A stretch of 64,000 nt of DNA from Marinobacter qingdaonensis (lineage in GTDB: Bacteria; Pseudomonadota; Gammaproteobacteria; Pseudomonadales; Oleiphilaceae): NCBI RefSeq assembly GCF_034555935.1, contig NZ_JAYDCJ010000003.1:1302001-1366000 (forward strand). Reading direction: 5' to 3'. Shown here piece by piece: positions 32,983-41,399 of this stretch. Under the pieces are notes generated by a model. The model saw only the letters and a list, made by a program, of their open reading frames with translations, was not told the DNA's origin and searched no databases. Made by a program: the position numbers and the translations under genes. Each line of letters opens with the position of its first letter. Positions within the stretch are counted from its first letter, which is position 1.

Positions 32983-34179
32983 ATGAAAGTGTTCAAAATC
33001 ACCCGCAGTATGCACCTTGGGTTAACGTCGCTAGCGGCCGTTGCAATGTTAAGTGGCACGGCGTCGAATGCAAAGGCCGAGGTTCAGATTGGCGAGGTCG
33101 CCGACACCCAACTGGCAATGTACGGAATTCTTGATGGCGGAGTCCTTTATCAAGATAAAGTGACCACCGACGGTGACCGGAAGATAGGCGTGGAAACCAG
33201 CGGGCTTACCCCAACTATCCTGGGGTTTAAAGGTTCGCGCACGCTGGACAACGATTGGAATGCCTTCTTCAATCTGGAAGCCCATTTTGATCTGGATACC
33301 GGCATGTTCCACGGCTCCGGTGACGCAGATACTGACGCCGATGACGGCAGCGGCCGAGTTCTCTTCCGGCGTCAGGCCAATGTTGGTCTCTCTGGCGACT
33401 GGGGTACGGCTATTATCGGACGTCAGTATGGGCCCGCTGTGTTAGCTCATCTGGCAACCGAACCACGTGGGTTCAAAGAGCAGTTTTCGAACACTTATGC
33501 ATGGGCCTACAGCCAACTATTCACGACCGTGAACGATTCCTCCGGCATGGCCGGCAGGAACGCCAACAATGATGTCGGTTTTTTCTTCAAGAACGCCGTG
33601 CAGTATCGCAATAACCTGGCTGGCGTTGATTTCGGAATACTCTACTCGTTCGGAGGGCAGGAAGGCTCCACCGCTGAGGGCGATGTTTTATCCATTGGTG
33701 CGGCCTACGCTGCCGGGCCTCTTACATTGTCCGGCTCTTATCAGCGTATGCGAGACCAGCAAACCGCCGAGGACCTGGTTACCAGCTGGGCGACCGGCGC
33801 TGCGTATAACCTTGCCGACTGGACGTTCAAGCTCCACTTCATGAACACCGAAAACAAGGACGCTTCCGGAACAGAAGTGCTGGACGTGGACGCACTGGGT
33901 TTTGGTGTTGATTGGCAGTGGAACCTCAAGAACAGTGCCACTGTTGCTTATTACATCAATGAGGACGATGCGCCAGCAGCAAGTGCCAAAACCAGATCGC
34001 TGGTGGTAAGCAACGACTACAGCCTTTCTGAATCAACGATCCTGTACGCCCAGATGGCTTATGTTGATGCCGATGATATGGGAGTTGTTTCTCAGTTTGC
34101 CACTTCGATTGTCGCCAATCCGACACCGGTCAATGAAAAGACCGCACTCCTCAATGTCGGGGTGAATTACGCGTTTTGA
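32983..34179 (+). CDS. Porin (general/DcaP-like outer membrane channel)
   Basis: A 398-residue beta-barrel protein with a signal peptide ending about residue 31 (SNAKAE). It has gram-negative porin-like strands throughout (TPTILGFKGSRTLDNDWNAF, RQANVGLSGDWGTAIIGRQY) and ends in an aromatic residue (LLNVGVNYAF), required for outer-membrane insertion. It lies between the dehydrogenase operon and the activator gene, with its own sigma-54-type promoter, so it probably admits the substrate of the cluster. Confidence 0.87.
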   Translation: MKVFKITRSMHLGLTSLAAVAMLSGTASNAKAEVQIGEVADTQLAMYGILDGGVLYQDKVTTDGDRKIGVETSGLTPTILGFKGSRTLDNDWNAFFNLEAHFDLDTGMFHGSGDADTDADDGSGRVLFRRQANVGLSGDWGTAIIGRQYGPAVLAHLATEPRGFKEQFSNTYAWAYSQLFTTVNDSSGMAGRNANNDVGFFFKNAVQYRNNLAGVDFGILYSFGGQEGSTAEGDVLSIGAAYAAGPLTLSGSYQRMRDQQTAEDLVTSWATGAAYNLADWTFKLHFMNTENKDASGTEVLDVDALGFGVDWQWNLKNSATVAYYINEDDAPAASAKTRSLVVSNDYSLSESTILYAQMAYVDADDMGVVSQFATSIVANPTPVNEKTALLNVGVNYAF

Positions 34180-34226
34180 TGTCCAGGCTGAGTCGCAGCC
34201 TCAGCGAGTTAACCCTCAGTTCTTGC

Positions 34227-34254
34227 AACCCGGCATAGTCTGCCGGGTTTTTTG
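34227..34254 (+). terminator. Rho-independent terminator after the porin gene
   Basis: AACCCGGCA (34227-34235) pairs with TGCCGGGTT (34241-34249), followed by a run of Ts. It sits between the convergent porin and activator genes. Confidence 0.9.
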
Positions 34255-34278
34255 GTTAACGGGTTCCGTACATCTTGG

Positions 34279-36279
34279 TTAGCTTTCTTGAGGTTCGAGC
34301 AGAAGTCCGTGAGCTTTTATTTTTCGGTGCAGGGTTGAGCGGCTGACGCCCAGGGCTTTGGCAGCACGCGTAACATTCCAGCGATTGGTTTCCAGCGCGG
34401 CGATCAGTTGCTGTTTCTCCGGCGACTGCGAAGTTGCGCCGTTGCCGCTGGACTGGGCTACCGAAGCCGTGCCAGCAGAGAAATCTTCAAGGCCAGGATT
34501 AAGCACCTCGCCCGCAAGATCGTCGATCTGGATGTCCCGGCCTTCGCGCATACACGCGGCGCAATGCAGAACGTTCTTCAATTGACGGATATTGCCAGGC
34601 CAGGGGTAGCTCACCAGGGCTTGCTCTGCTTCCGTGGCTAATCCAATGGGATCAGGGTCTCCCAGTTCCGAGCGAATCTGTTCCAGCACTTTCCGTATCA
34701 GCTCGCTTTTATCCTGTCGATTCCTGAGTGCTGGAAGCGTCACTTTGAAAACGCTGATTCGGTAGTAAAGATCTTCCCGAAAGTCGCCCTGACTGACATA
34801 TTGCTCCAGATCTCGGTGGGTGGCGCAGATCACATTGATGTCGATTGGTACGGGCTCCACCTCGCCCAATGGAATGATCTCCTTTTCGGCAAGCACACGT
34901 AGCAAGCGAGCTTGAAGCTCAGCCGGCATATCACCAATTTCATCCAGAAACAGGGTGCCACCGTCACTGGCTTCTATTTTGCCTTTCTTGCCCGATTTCA
35001 GGCCTCCGGTGAACGTGCCAGCCCCGTAACCGAACAGTTCGCTTTCAATCAATGTTTCCGGGATGGCGGCACAATTTACGGCAACGAACGGACGTCCGCG
35101 TCTTGCACTGCTGTCATGAAGCGCCTTCGCCCACACTTCTTTGCCGGTGCCGGTTTCACCCTGAATCAACGTAATAACACCGCGATCGACTATGCGCATG
35201 CAGCTGTTGGCCTGCCTGATCAGGGCAGGGTCGGACCCTGCAGCTTCGAGTAGCGGCGTGTGCTGCTCAGGGGGCAAGCGCTTCAGGCCAATGCTTGAGG
35301 TGCGCTTTGTCTGCGCAGCTGCAGTCTGCCGGCGCAATGTCTCCTGCTGGGGTTTGGCTTCTGGTGGGCGCAGTTCCAAGTGGAGATCGAATTCGGCGTT
35401 GTTGAATTGGAACTGGTGGTGGAATGGCGCAGGCTGGAATAGCTCGTTCCTGCTGATTTGGAACGCCTCTTCGACACCCTTTCCTACGAGGTCATATCTC
35501 TGCCGGCAATTGAGCGCCATTAAGGCCGTGGTCGTGGCCGCGATCACTGTTCCGTTATCGTTAAAGGCGACCAGCGCGGTGTTCATGTTAGCCGCACCGG
35601 CCAGGTTGATTATATGCTGGTTTTTGTAGGCACCTCGAAAAATAAGCGCCTCAATCTCATTGGCAGTCTCTGTCACGAAATTCAGTGCCAGGGCCTGGCC
35701 GAGGCGGTTGCCACTGGCGAACGTGGACATGTCCAAGCCGCCGACGATACTTCCATCGGCCCCAATGAGGGGGGCAGCAGAGCAGCTGAAACATTGCAGG
35801 TTCGTGCCGTAGTGCTCGCTGGCGTCAACCGTAATAGGTCGCTTTTCCTCCAGACAGGTACCTAATCCGTTGGTGCCAACTATGGCCTCTTGCCAAAGCG
35901 TGCCCTGTCTCAAGCCCTTCGACTGCAATGCACGGTCATGGTCCGAGTCGGTGAACGCCTTGACCGTCACTCCTTCAGCATTGCTGATCAGCACGCTGTA
36001 GCCGCTTTGTCGCGCTACCCGGCGTATTCTTTGAATGATGCTGTGAGAATCGAACAAGAGCTGTTCCAGGGGTTCTCGTTTTTCCTGGATTTCCCGTTCA
36101 GTCAGAGAGCAAAGTTTGATGGTTCTCTGAGGCTCAATCTTGTATTTGTCTTTACACCGCTGCCAGGAGGATTGGATATAGCTGGCGTCATTCTCTGGGG
36201 TGACGGCCGGAGCGGTTGAAGTACTGGATGTGTAAGAGCCATTATTGTTGCGCATGTGCTCATTCTCATTGGCGACCAT
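34279..36279 (-). CDS. acoR: AcoR-type sigma-54-dependent transcriptional activator
   Basis: This 666-residue enhancer-binding protein has an N-terminal GAF-like sensor (about residues 80-220: GTNGLGTCLEEKRPITV, HYGTNLQCFSCSAAPL), a PAS-like middle, an AAA+ domain (Walker A GETGTGKE near 373; GGTLFLDEIGDMP) and a Fis-type helix-turn-helix at the C-terminus (NVTRAAKALGVSRSTLHRKI). The sigma-54 contact loop reads GTFTGG instead of GAFTGA. Family members of this build regulate acetoin and alcohol catabolism. It is convergent with the porin and most likely drives both sigma-54 promoters found in this cluster. ATG at 36255 is an alternative start. Confidence 0.85.
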   Translation of the reverse strand: MVANENEHMRNNNGSYTSSTSTAPAVTPENDASYIQSSWQRCKDKYKIEPQRTIKLCSLTEREIQEKREPLEQLLFDSHSIIQRIRRVARQSGYSVLISNAEGVTVKAFTDSDHDRALQSKGLRQGTLWQEAIVGTNGLGTCLEEKRPITVDASEHYGTNLQCFSCSAAPLIGADGSIVGGLDMSTFASGNRLGQALALNFVTETANEIEALIFRGAYKNQHIINLAGAANMNTALVAFNDNGTVIAATTTALMALNCRQRYDLVGKGVEEAFQISRNELFQPAPFHHQFQFNNAEFDLHLELRPPEAKPQQETLRRQTAAAQTKRTSSIGLKRLPPEQHTPLLEAAGSDPALIRQANSCMRIVDRGVITLIQGETGTGKEVWAKALHDSSARRGRPFVAVNCAAIPETLIESELFGYGAGTFTGGLKSGKKGKIEASDGGTLFLDEIGDMPAELQARLLRVLAEKEIIPLGEVEPVPIDINVICATHRDLEQYVSQGDFREDLYYRISVFKVTLPALRNRQDKSELIRKVLEQIRSELGDPDPIGLATEAEQALVSYPWPGNIRQLKNVLHCAACMREGRDIQIDDLAGEVLNPGLEDFSAGTASVAQSSGNGATSQSPEKQQLIAALETNRWNVTRAAKALGVSRSTLHRKIKAHGLLLEPQES

Positions 36280-37070
36280 GCTCTTTGTCAGAGAGCATAA
36301 GCCTAATTGTTGTTATGTGTTCTACGCGTCCCGTTGGTGGTGGCTGGCGAGCGGTCCACCTTAGTGGTGGGAAGTCTCGAGCAGAAACTGATCGCTGAAA
36401 GCAGCGACCCTACGTCAGCCAAGCGGCGCTTCCGTGCTTGCTCTTGGGGATACCAGCCTTCAGTTGCTTCAGAAGCTTTGCCCCTTTGGCCCGATGAACT
36501 TCCAACAAGTAGATAGCAACTGCATCAAGTTGTCAAACGCCCCACGGACAGCGGCGCTGCAGGCGTTGCCTGGATTGTCTGGCCAGGCCTCAGGGACAAA
36601 AAAAGAGCGCGGGAACCGCGCTCAAAGCCCTGTGCTGCTGATGCGTGACAAAACACAGGGGACCGCAATGCCTTCCTTCAAGGCGAGGAACCCTCGGTAC
36701 GCATAGGAAACGTCAGGCAATAACTGAGCCAGTGGTTTTGCTGGAATCAAGGCCCGCGAAGGGGGGATAAGTTCACGGGTTACAGCTTGAGATCGTTCTT
36801 TACTGAGACAGTGTGTCGTAGAGACTGAGTCAAGCTGTCGCGTAGAGAGGTCCGCAATGTGAGCCGCACACGTTTACCGACACCGGTATGGAAGGTTTGA
36901 CCTGGGTGTACTTCCTGGCGCCCTGGGGGATGCAGCTTGAAATAGTTAGCTACCCTTATGGTCAGGGTTATGAGCAGAATACCGGTCGCCGGATGTGGGA
37001 TCCCCGGTACTGAGCTTTTCAATGTCAGAGCCCAGGGCCTCGTCCGGATGTGCCAGACGAGGCCAAACGT
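36280..37070. other. Unassigned intergenic stretch of about 790 bases
   Basis: No convincing gene was found on either strand; the short open frames lack good ribosome sites and recognisable composition. The stretch contains a minus-strand terminator (36598-36623). It may hold decayed sequence from an old insertion, since it borders a cluster that itself looks acquired, but no transposase remnant could be recognised. Confidence 0.5.
36598..36623 (-). terminator. Rho-independent terminator, minus strand
   Basis: GAGCGCGG (36605-36612) and CCGCGCTC (36616-36623) form a perfect stem. A run of seven As at 36598-36604 gives a U-tract on the leftward transcript. The nearest leftward gene upstream is the cupin-like gene ending at 37071, some 450 bases away, so an unseen transcript may lie between. 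Confidence 0.75.
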
Positions 37071-37934
37071 TCAAAACGCCGGTCGCTTGAAGCTCTTGTG
37101 CCGGACTTCGTCGTGTCCCTTCAGCCGTTCCAGCCACTCATCGATCGCCACCACGCCGTATTTCACCGGGTCGGGTAGGAATCGCAGTCCGGGCAGCCTA
37201 GTGTCGAACAGGCTGGCCCGGCGAATCTGGTCGGCCAAGGGGCTGACGAACGACAGGCTGGCGGTAATCGACAGATCCCGACTCAGGGTCTCGGTTCGAT
37301 GCGGGCTGGTTGACGGCATATAAACGCCCAGTCCTGGCTTGAGCTCCACCGTGAGGGCGCGCTGATCGAACGACGGATCATAAACCTGCGAGAGAGGGTT
37401 GGCTTCGCCGCGAAAGAACTCGCCGAGACTTTGCTTGGAGACCATTTCCGGGTCGTTCGGGCTGTAGGCCAGAAAACGTTTCTCGCCGGCCAGTTGCAGC
37501 AGCAGGTTGCTGCCGTAGTCCATGTGGAAGGGGGTGCTGGCCTTGCCCCGGCTGATGAACAGCGAGCCGGTGCAGTACTGGACGTTGCCGTACCGCGGGG
37601 GCAAGGACGACCGCAGGGCGTTGGCCATGGCGGCGAATACCCCGCGTAGGGTCGGAACCTGTTCGATTTCATGGAGCGTGACCCAGACGTCCCGCGCCGG
37701 GTCGCTCAACAGCGCTTGCAGGTCCGTCCGCGACAACTGTTGCACGTTAAAGTCTTCATTCCTGGCTTGGTAAGCCGTTTTGCTCTTGATGCTCTGGCTC
37801 GGCACGCCTTGCAGTAATGTGTCCAGGTACGCGGGGTCAAAAAGGGCCTGCCGATGCAGGTCGTGGGTGACGGCCGCCGGTTCGCTACCTGGTGTTCTGG
37901 CTCTAATGCTCTCCGAAAAATTTAGGTTTATCAT
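37071..37934 (-). CDS. Cupin/JmjC-like 2-oxoglutarate-Fe(II) oxygenase family protein
   Basis: A 287-residue protein with a cupin-8/JmjC-type core. The HxD iron motif is in TPFHMDYGSNLLLQLAGEKR, and the distal histidine is probably in YMPSTSPHRTETL. Such proteins hydroxylate proteins or small molecules; the target here is unknown. The frame is open further upstream to 38024, but the ATG at 37934 has an AGAGG site and begins MINLNFSES. It is divergent from the DUF4124 gene at 38098. Confidence 0.72.
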   Translation of the reverse strand: MINLNFSESIRARTPGSEPAAVTHDLHRQALFDPAYLDTLLQGVPSQSIKSKTAYQARNEDFNVQQLSRTDLQALLSDPARDVWVTLHEIEQVPTLRGVFAAMANALRSSLPPRYGNVQYCTGSLFISRGKASTPFHMDYGSNLLLQLAGEKRFLAYSPNDPEMVSKQSLGEFFRGEANPLSQVYDPSFDQRALTVELKPGLGVYMPSTSPHRTETLSRDLSITASLSFVSPLADQIRRASLFDTRLPGLRFLPDPVKYGVVAIDEWLERLKGHDEVRHKSFKRPAF

Positions 37935-38097
37935 GACCTTGCCTCTTTTCGCTTCCAAGGTCGACGACTTCGCCTGAAGTCCTGCGTCATGATTAAGATT
38001 AGTTACAGGGGCTGGGAACGACAACCAGTCGATATTGAATTTTTTGTGGCTTGGCTATACTCCCGAGGCTCAATTCAGACCCACAGGGAGTGGAAAA

Positions 38098-38532
38098 ATG
38101 CCATGGACGACGGCCATTGTTATTGCGTTGATTGCCCTTGCTGCACCGGCCAGCGCCGAAGTGTTTACCTGGATCGATCGCCAGGGCGTGGCGCATTTTT
38201 CGGATTATCCGCCAGGTGAGTTGCCGCACCAACAGCTGAGTCTGCCCCGGCCTTCAACGGTGCCCATGTCGGAAAACCTCCAGCAGGAGCGCCGTATTTC
38301 CGGTATCCGCGACGAGGTGCGGGACCTTTTAGCTAAGCCCGGGCGCGCCCAGGGTCGCGACCAGAGGGCTGAGGAGGCCGACCGCGCCCGAGTGTGTGAC
38401 GGCTACCGCGACAAGCTGGCGCGCATTCAGTCGAAGCTGCGAGCGGGTTATGGCAACGACAAGGGCAACACCTTGCGCCGCCAACGCCGGATTACCAGCC
38501 AGAAGCTCAGCCGGGAATGCATCCTGCGCTAG
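38098..38532 (+). CDS. DUF4124-domain periplasmic protein
   Basis: A 144-residue protein with a signal peptide (MPWTTAIVIALIALAAPASA) followed directly by the DUF4124 motif EVFTWIDRQGVAHFSDYPPG. The rest is rich in Arg, Gln and Glu and probably helical. The function of DUF4124 is unknown, although it is common in gammaproteobacterial envelope proteins. ATG at 38098 follows an AGGGAG site and gives the signal peptide; an in-frame ATG at 38035 would mask it. Confidence 0.82.
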   Translation: MPWTTAIVIALIALAAPASAEVFTWIDRQGVAHFSDYPPGELPHQQLSLPRPSTVPMSENLQQERRISGIRDEVRDLLAKPGRAQGRDQRAEEADRARVCDGYRDKLARIQSKLRAGYGNDKGNTLRRQRRITSQKLSRECILR

Positions 38533-38594
38533 CCCTTGTGGTGTCATAGGGGTGCTATATTGCCCGGACAGCAACAACAACCGGGAGCCCTCCG

Positions 38595-39398
38595 ATGACT
38601 AACTTGCCCAAGCTGACCGACGCACGGCTGACCCTCGAAGACCGCGTGGCGGTGCTCACCCTGGATCGCCACGACGTGCGTAACGCCCTGACCGGCACGC
38701 ACCTGATCGACGACATCATTGCCACCACGGAGTGGGTCAACCAGTGCCAGGAGGTGTCCGTGCTGGTCATTACCGGCGCCGGTTCTGCCTTCAGCGCCGG
38801 TGGCAACATCCGGGACATGGCCGAACGCACAGGCGACTTTGCCGGCGATGTCGCCGAGTGTGCCGAGCGCTACCGTCGCGGTATCCAACGCATTCCCCTG
38901 GCCATGCAGGGAGTGGAAGTGCCGGTGATTGCCGCCGTCAACGGGCCGGCGATTGGCGCCGGCTTCGACCTGGCCAACATGGCGGATATCCGCATGGCAT
39001 CCGACCGGGCCAAATTTGGCGAGACCTTCCTCAATCTGGGCATCATTCCCGGGGACGGCGGCGCCTGGTTCATGCAGCGCCAGATCGGTTACCAGCGCGC
39101 CTTTGAACTGACGCTGACCGGGCGAGTGGTGGAGGCGGCCGAAGCGCAAGAGCTTGGCATTGCCATGGACGTGGTGCCGGCCGATGAACTGATGCCGGCC
39201 ACGCTTAAGTTGGCCCGGCGCATGGCCGAGCAGCCGCCCAAGGCGACCCGCCTGACCAAGCGTCTGATGAAGACGGCGCAGCGGATGGAGCTGAAAGACT
39301 TCCTGGATCTGTGCGCCTGTTTCCAGGGCATGTGCCACAACGAGCCCGAACACCTGGAGGCGGTCAATGGCATGCTCGCGGCCATGGCCCGGAAGTAG
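38595..39398 (+). CDS. Enoyl-CoA hydratase/isomerase (crotonase) family protein
   Basis: A 267-residue crotonase. The oxyanion-hole segments are ITGAGSAFSAGGNIRDMAER and AAVNGPAIGAGFDLANMADI. FGETFLNLGIIPGDGGAWFM carries the region with the usual catalytic glutamate, where the second position reads as aspartate/glycine-rich GDGG. It probably hydrates or isomerises an enoyl-CoA in fatty or aromatic acid breakdown; the exact substrate is not evident. It stands alone. In the island-free ancestor it would have lain just beyond the tRNA-Phe terminator. Confidence 0.88.
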   Translation: MTNLPKLTDARLTLEDRVAVLTLDRHDVRNALTGTHLIDDIIATTEWVNQCQEVSVLVITGAGSAFSAGGNIRDMAERTGDFAGDVAECAERYRRGIQRIPLAMQGVEVPVIAAVNGPAIGAGFDLANMADIRMASDRAKFGETFLNLGIIPGDGGAWFMQRQIGYQRAFELTLTGRVVEAAEAQELGIAMDVVPADELMPATLKLARRMAEQPPKATRLTKRLMKTAQRMELKDFLDLCACFQGMCHNEPEHLEAVNGMLAAMARK

Positions 39399-39499
39399 CG
39401 CCTGTTAGCGAAACAGGATGTACAGAATCCAGAGCCCCTGTGTTATTTGTAGCAGCCGAACGAAGCCAATGCGGGGTTTTTGGGAGGGCCAGAAACGAC

Positions 39500-39520
39500 A
39501 AAACCCGCACGAGGCGGGTT
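39500..39520 (-). terminator. Former tRNA-Phe terminator, now 20 kb from the tRNA
   Basis: AACCCGC (39502-39508) pairs with GCGGGTT (39514-39520), with As at 39500-39503 giving a U-tract on the leftward strand. It lies 15 bases beyond the left attachment repeat. Before island insertion it would have ended the tRNA-Phe transcript. Confidence 0.65.
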
Positions 39521-39535
39521 CTGTCAGAATTCGGA

Positions 39536-39586
39536 TGGTGCCCGGAGGCGGAATCGAACCACCGACACGGGGATTTTCAATCCCCT
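39536..39586. repeat. attL: 51-bp direct repeat, partial tRNA-Phe
   Basis: These 51 bases are identical to the 3' 51 nucleotides of the tRNA-Phe gene at 59698-59773, including the CCA end, T arm and anticodon arm. After 39586 the sequence departs from the tRNA. This is the left attachment site left by site-specific integration. Confidence 0.93.
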
Positions 39587-39638
39587 CCAAACCGAAGTTT
39601 TCCCTTAAAAATACCTTTTAAAGCAGAGTCTTAAGTTT

Positions 39639-39648
39639 AGCGTAATCC
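39639..39648 (+). repeat. Single AGCGTAATCC repeat near the left island end
   Basis: One copy of the AGCGTAW motif found four times beside the right end (59589-59628). It lies 52 bases inside attL. It may be the left arm-binding site for the integrase. Confidence 0.4.
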
Positions 39649-39695
39649 CCGAGGGGAAGTGGAGGGGAGAGTGGGCGCCTTTAGGGTGTTCACCG

Positions 39696-40160
39696 TCAGT
39701 CATCACTTTCGATCTTTAAGCCACGCTTTTTACGCAGAAAGCTACCATCCTCCGCTTTGACGTCTGTAAACCCGTAAAGCCCCTCTTTCTCCAGGATACT
39801 GATAACTGTAGCTGCATGGATGGAGCGTCCTATCTCGGCGCTTATGGTCTTAGCGATGGAGTTTGCAGACCCAAAGTCGCCACTTCGTGCCAAGCTGACA
39901 ACCCTTTCGCGGACGCTTTCGGGCGTCTTCCTTGCCAATCGTTTTGGTCTTTTGGATCGAGGTTTCCACGCGTCTCGGTCACCACTCGCCTCAGCCTCCT
40001 CTAGCTTCTTCCAGCGATAATACTGGCTGTGGTGAACGCCTGCCACCTGACAGGCTTCCAAAACAGTGAAGTGCTCTTCATGAACCAGCTCACCCACCTT
40101 CCTGATGATGCGTGCCTTTTCGCGGTTGCTGCGATTGTCGTATCGCTTCGATTTAATCAT
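39696..40160 (-). CDS. HTH protein resembling the N-terminus of an IS3/IS481-type transposase
   Basis: A 154-residue basic protein. Residues about 15-55 form a helix-turn-helix of the transposase type (KARIIRKVGELVHEEHFTVL, then CQVAGVHHSQYYRWKK). A second HTH-like part follows (ESVRERVVSLARSGDFGSAN). There is no DDE integrase core and no second transposase frame downstream. It could be a transposase remnant or a DNA-binding protein recruited by the island, for example in excision control. Not assignable further. Confidence 0.6.
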   Translation of the reverse strand: MIKSKRYDNRSNREKARIIRKVGELVHEEHFTVLEACQVAGVHHSQYYRWKKLEEAEASGDRDAWKPRSKRPKRLARKTPESVRERVVSLARSGDFGSANSIAKTISAEIGRSIHAATVISILEKEGLYGFTDVKAEDGSFLRKKRGLKIESDD

Positions 40161-40324
40161 GGAAGGTTTATTGAGACATTTGCGAAATTAAAGCGCAATG
40201 AACGACTAATTACAAGAAAGGTTATCCATCCTGGGTTTTTCGGCGGAAGAGCTCACATTGGCTAGTACCCGAATGGTCATCAGTACCTGGTGGGGCGCAG
40301 TAAATACAACAAAAAGGAGATGTA

Positions 40325-40519
40325 ATGATTGTCTATATGGGTAGTTTGAATAGGGTTTGTGATTTATCGATAGTAGTAGAAGGTCTGTTGGATGAGGGGT
40401 ATTCGCCAGAAAATGTTGTTCAAGAAGTTATCGAATTTTGCGCAAGAAATGGAGTGCTCGTTTATACGTTTGATGTAGAAAGGATGCTAGAGGAAGTGGT
40501 TGGTTTGGGGTGTGGTTAA
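40325..40519 (+). CDS. Small hypothetical protein (64 aa)
   Basis: An acidic protein with no recognised family. A very good AAGGAG site precedes the ATG, which supports real translation. Segments VEGLLDEGYSPENVVQEVIE and DVERMLEEVVG look helical. It lies at the island's left end ahead of the AlpA-like gene. No function can be proposed. Confidence 0.55.
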   Translation: MIVYMGSLNRVCDLSIVVEGLLDEGYSPENVVQEVIEFCARNGVLVYTFDVERMLEEVVGLGCG

Positions 40520-40610
40520 GAATGCTGGTTGACCATTTCTTCTAATGAAAAGTGCCAACGTTGGTGGAAAATCTTGATTAAGATTTAACTTTATGAAAAT
40601 AAAGAAAAAA

Positions 40611-40638
40611 TTGACTATTCCTGCTGTCGGTGTATGAT
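40611..40638 (+). promoter_or_regulatory. Sigma-70-type promoter of the AlpA-like gene
   Basis: TTGACT (40611-40616), a 16-bp spacer and TATGAT (40633-40638) lie in an AT-rich stretch 22 bases before the AlpA-like start. Confidence 0.6.
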
Positions 40639-40659
40639 TGGGTTCGTAAGGAGATAACA

Positions 40660-40863
40660 ATGACAAAAATGATAAATCTCAGTGAACTTGATGCAGAGGA
40701 GTTGGTAGACGCAAGGGTAGCCGCGCGACTTTTAGGGTTGTCAGTTAGAACAGTTGGAGACCTGGCGGCAAGACGAGCGATTCCACTGTATAAGATTGGA
40801 AGGGGAAACCGGTTTAAGGTGAGCGACATCATCGAATACCGTGAAGCACGCAAGGTGCATTAA
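40660..40863 (+). CDS. AlpA/excisionase-type helix-turn-helix protein
   Basis: A 67-residue MerR-like excisionase-family protein. The helix-turn-helix is VDARVAARLLGLSVRTVGDL, followed by a wing (AIPLYKIGRGNRFKVSDII). AlpA-like proteins in tRNA-integrated islands act as excision factors or switch on the island's genes. ATG at 40660 follows an AAGGAG site. It is 26 bases upstream of the HUH Rep-like gene and probably co-transcribed with it. Confidence 0.8.
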   Translation: MTKMINLSELDAEELVDARVAARLLGLSVRTVGDLAARRAIPLYKIGRGNRFKVSDIIEYREARKVH

Positions 40864-40889
40864 GAAAATAATAAAATAAGAAAAATAAA

Positions 40890-41399
40890 ATGAAGTCCAC
40901 ATTTGAAAGTCAGCAGTTTCAGCCTGGCTTCGCTCAACGCTTGGCATATGAAAAAGCACTGAACGACTGGCTGCGAGATTACGAGTTCAAATATTTCTAC
41001 ACATTGACTTTTCGATCCGATGTCTCCGTTCATAAGGCTCGCGCAACGCTGAATCATTTTGCGCAGAGGCTGTCCCGTAGGGCGTTCGGGGATAGCTGGA
41101 AGTCTCCCGATTTTCCCATGAATAGGGTGAGCCTTGTGGCTGGTTTGGAGCGTCAAGCCTCGTCCCGTCTTCATTGGCATGTCGCCATGCAACCCCTTGA
41201 TCACTCCCGCCGATTATCAAGCATCGTCTTGGTGGAACTGGCTGTTCGCGAGTGCTGGGCTGCAAGCGGAGGCTCGCCACAGCAGTTAGATTTCCAAGTG
41301 ATAAATAAAAACGAAGACGACAAAGTGGTCAGTTACTCCATGAAACAGGTGAAATATGACACTGACACGTTCTACGAAGAGTGGTTCTCACGCCAGTAG
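40890..41399 (+). CDS. Small HUH-endonuclease (rolling-circle Rep-like) protein
   Basis: A 169-residue protein with the three-motif pattern of HUH nucleases. FYTLTF (residues 36-41) is motif I, LHWHV with His95 and His97 is motif II, and YSMK with Tyr149 and Lys152 is motif III. The spacing and order fit rolling-circle initiators of small plasmids, filamentous phages and satellites, although the protein is short and overall similarity is weak. It would nick one strand at an island origin, perhaps allowing replication after excision. A 9-bp inverted repeat at 41518-41551 downstream is a possible target. Confidence 0.6.
   Translation: MKSTFESQQFQPGFAQRLAYEKALNDWLRDYEFKYFYTLTFRSDVSVHKARATLNHFAQRLSRRAFGDSWKSPDFPMNRVSLVAGLERQASSRLHWHVAMQPLDHSRRLSSIVLVELAVRECWAASGGSPQQLDFQVINKNEDDKVVSYSMKQVKYDTDTFYEEWFSRQ

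Noticed and set aside
36780..37022. 80-codon minus-strand frame in the gap before the cupin gene
   Set aside because: No family resemblance and no good ribosome site before the ATG; not distinguishable from chance.
39696..40160. Complete insertion sequence at the left island end
   Set aside because: Only an HTH part is present; there is no DDE core, no second frame and no clear terminal inverted repeats around it.
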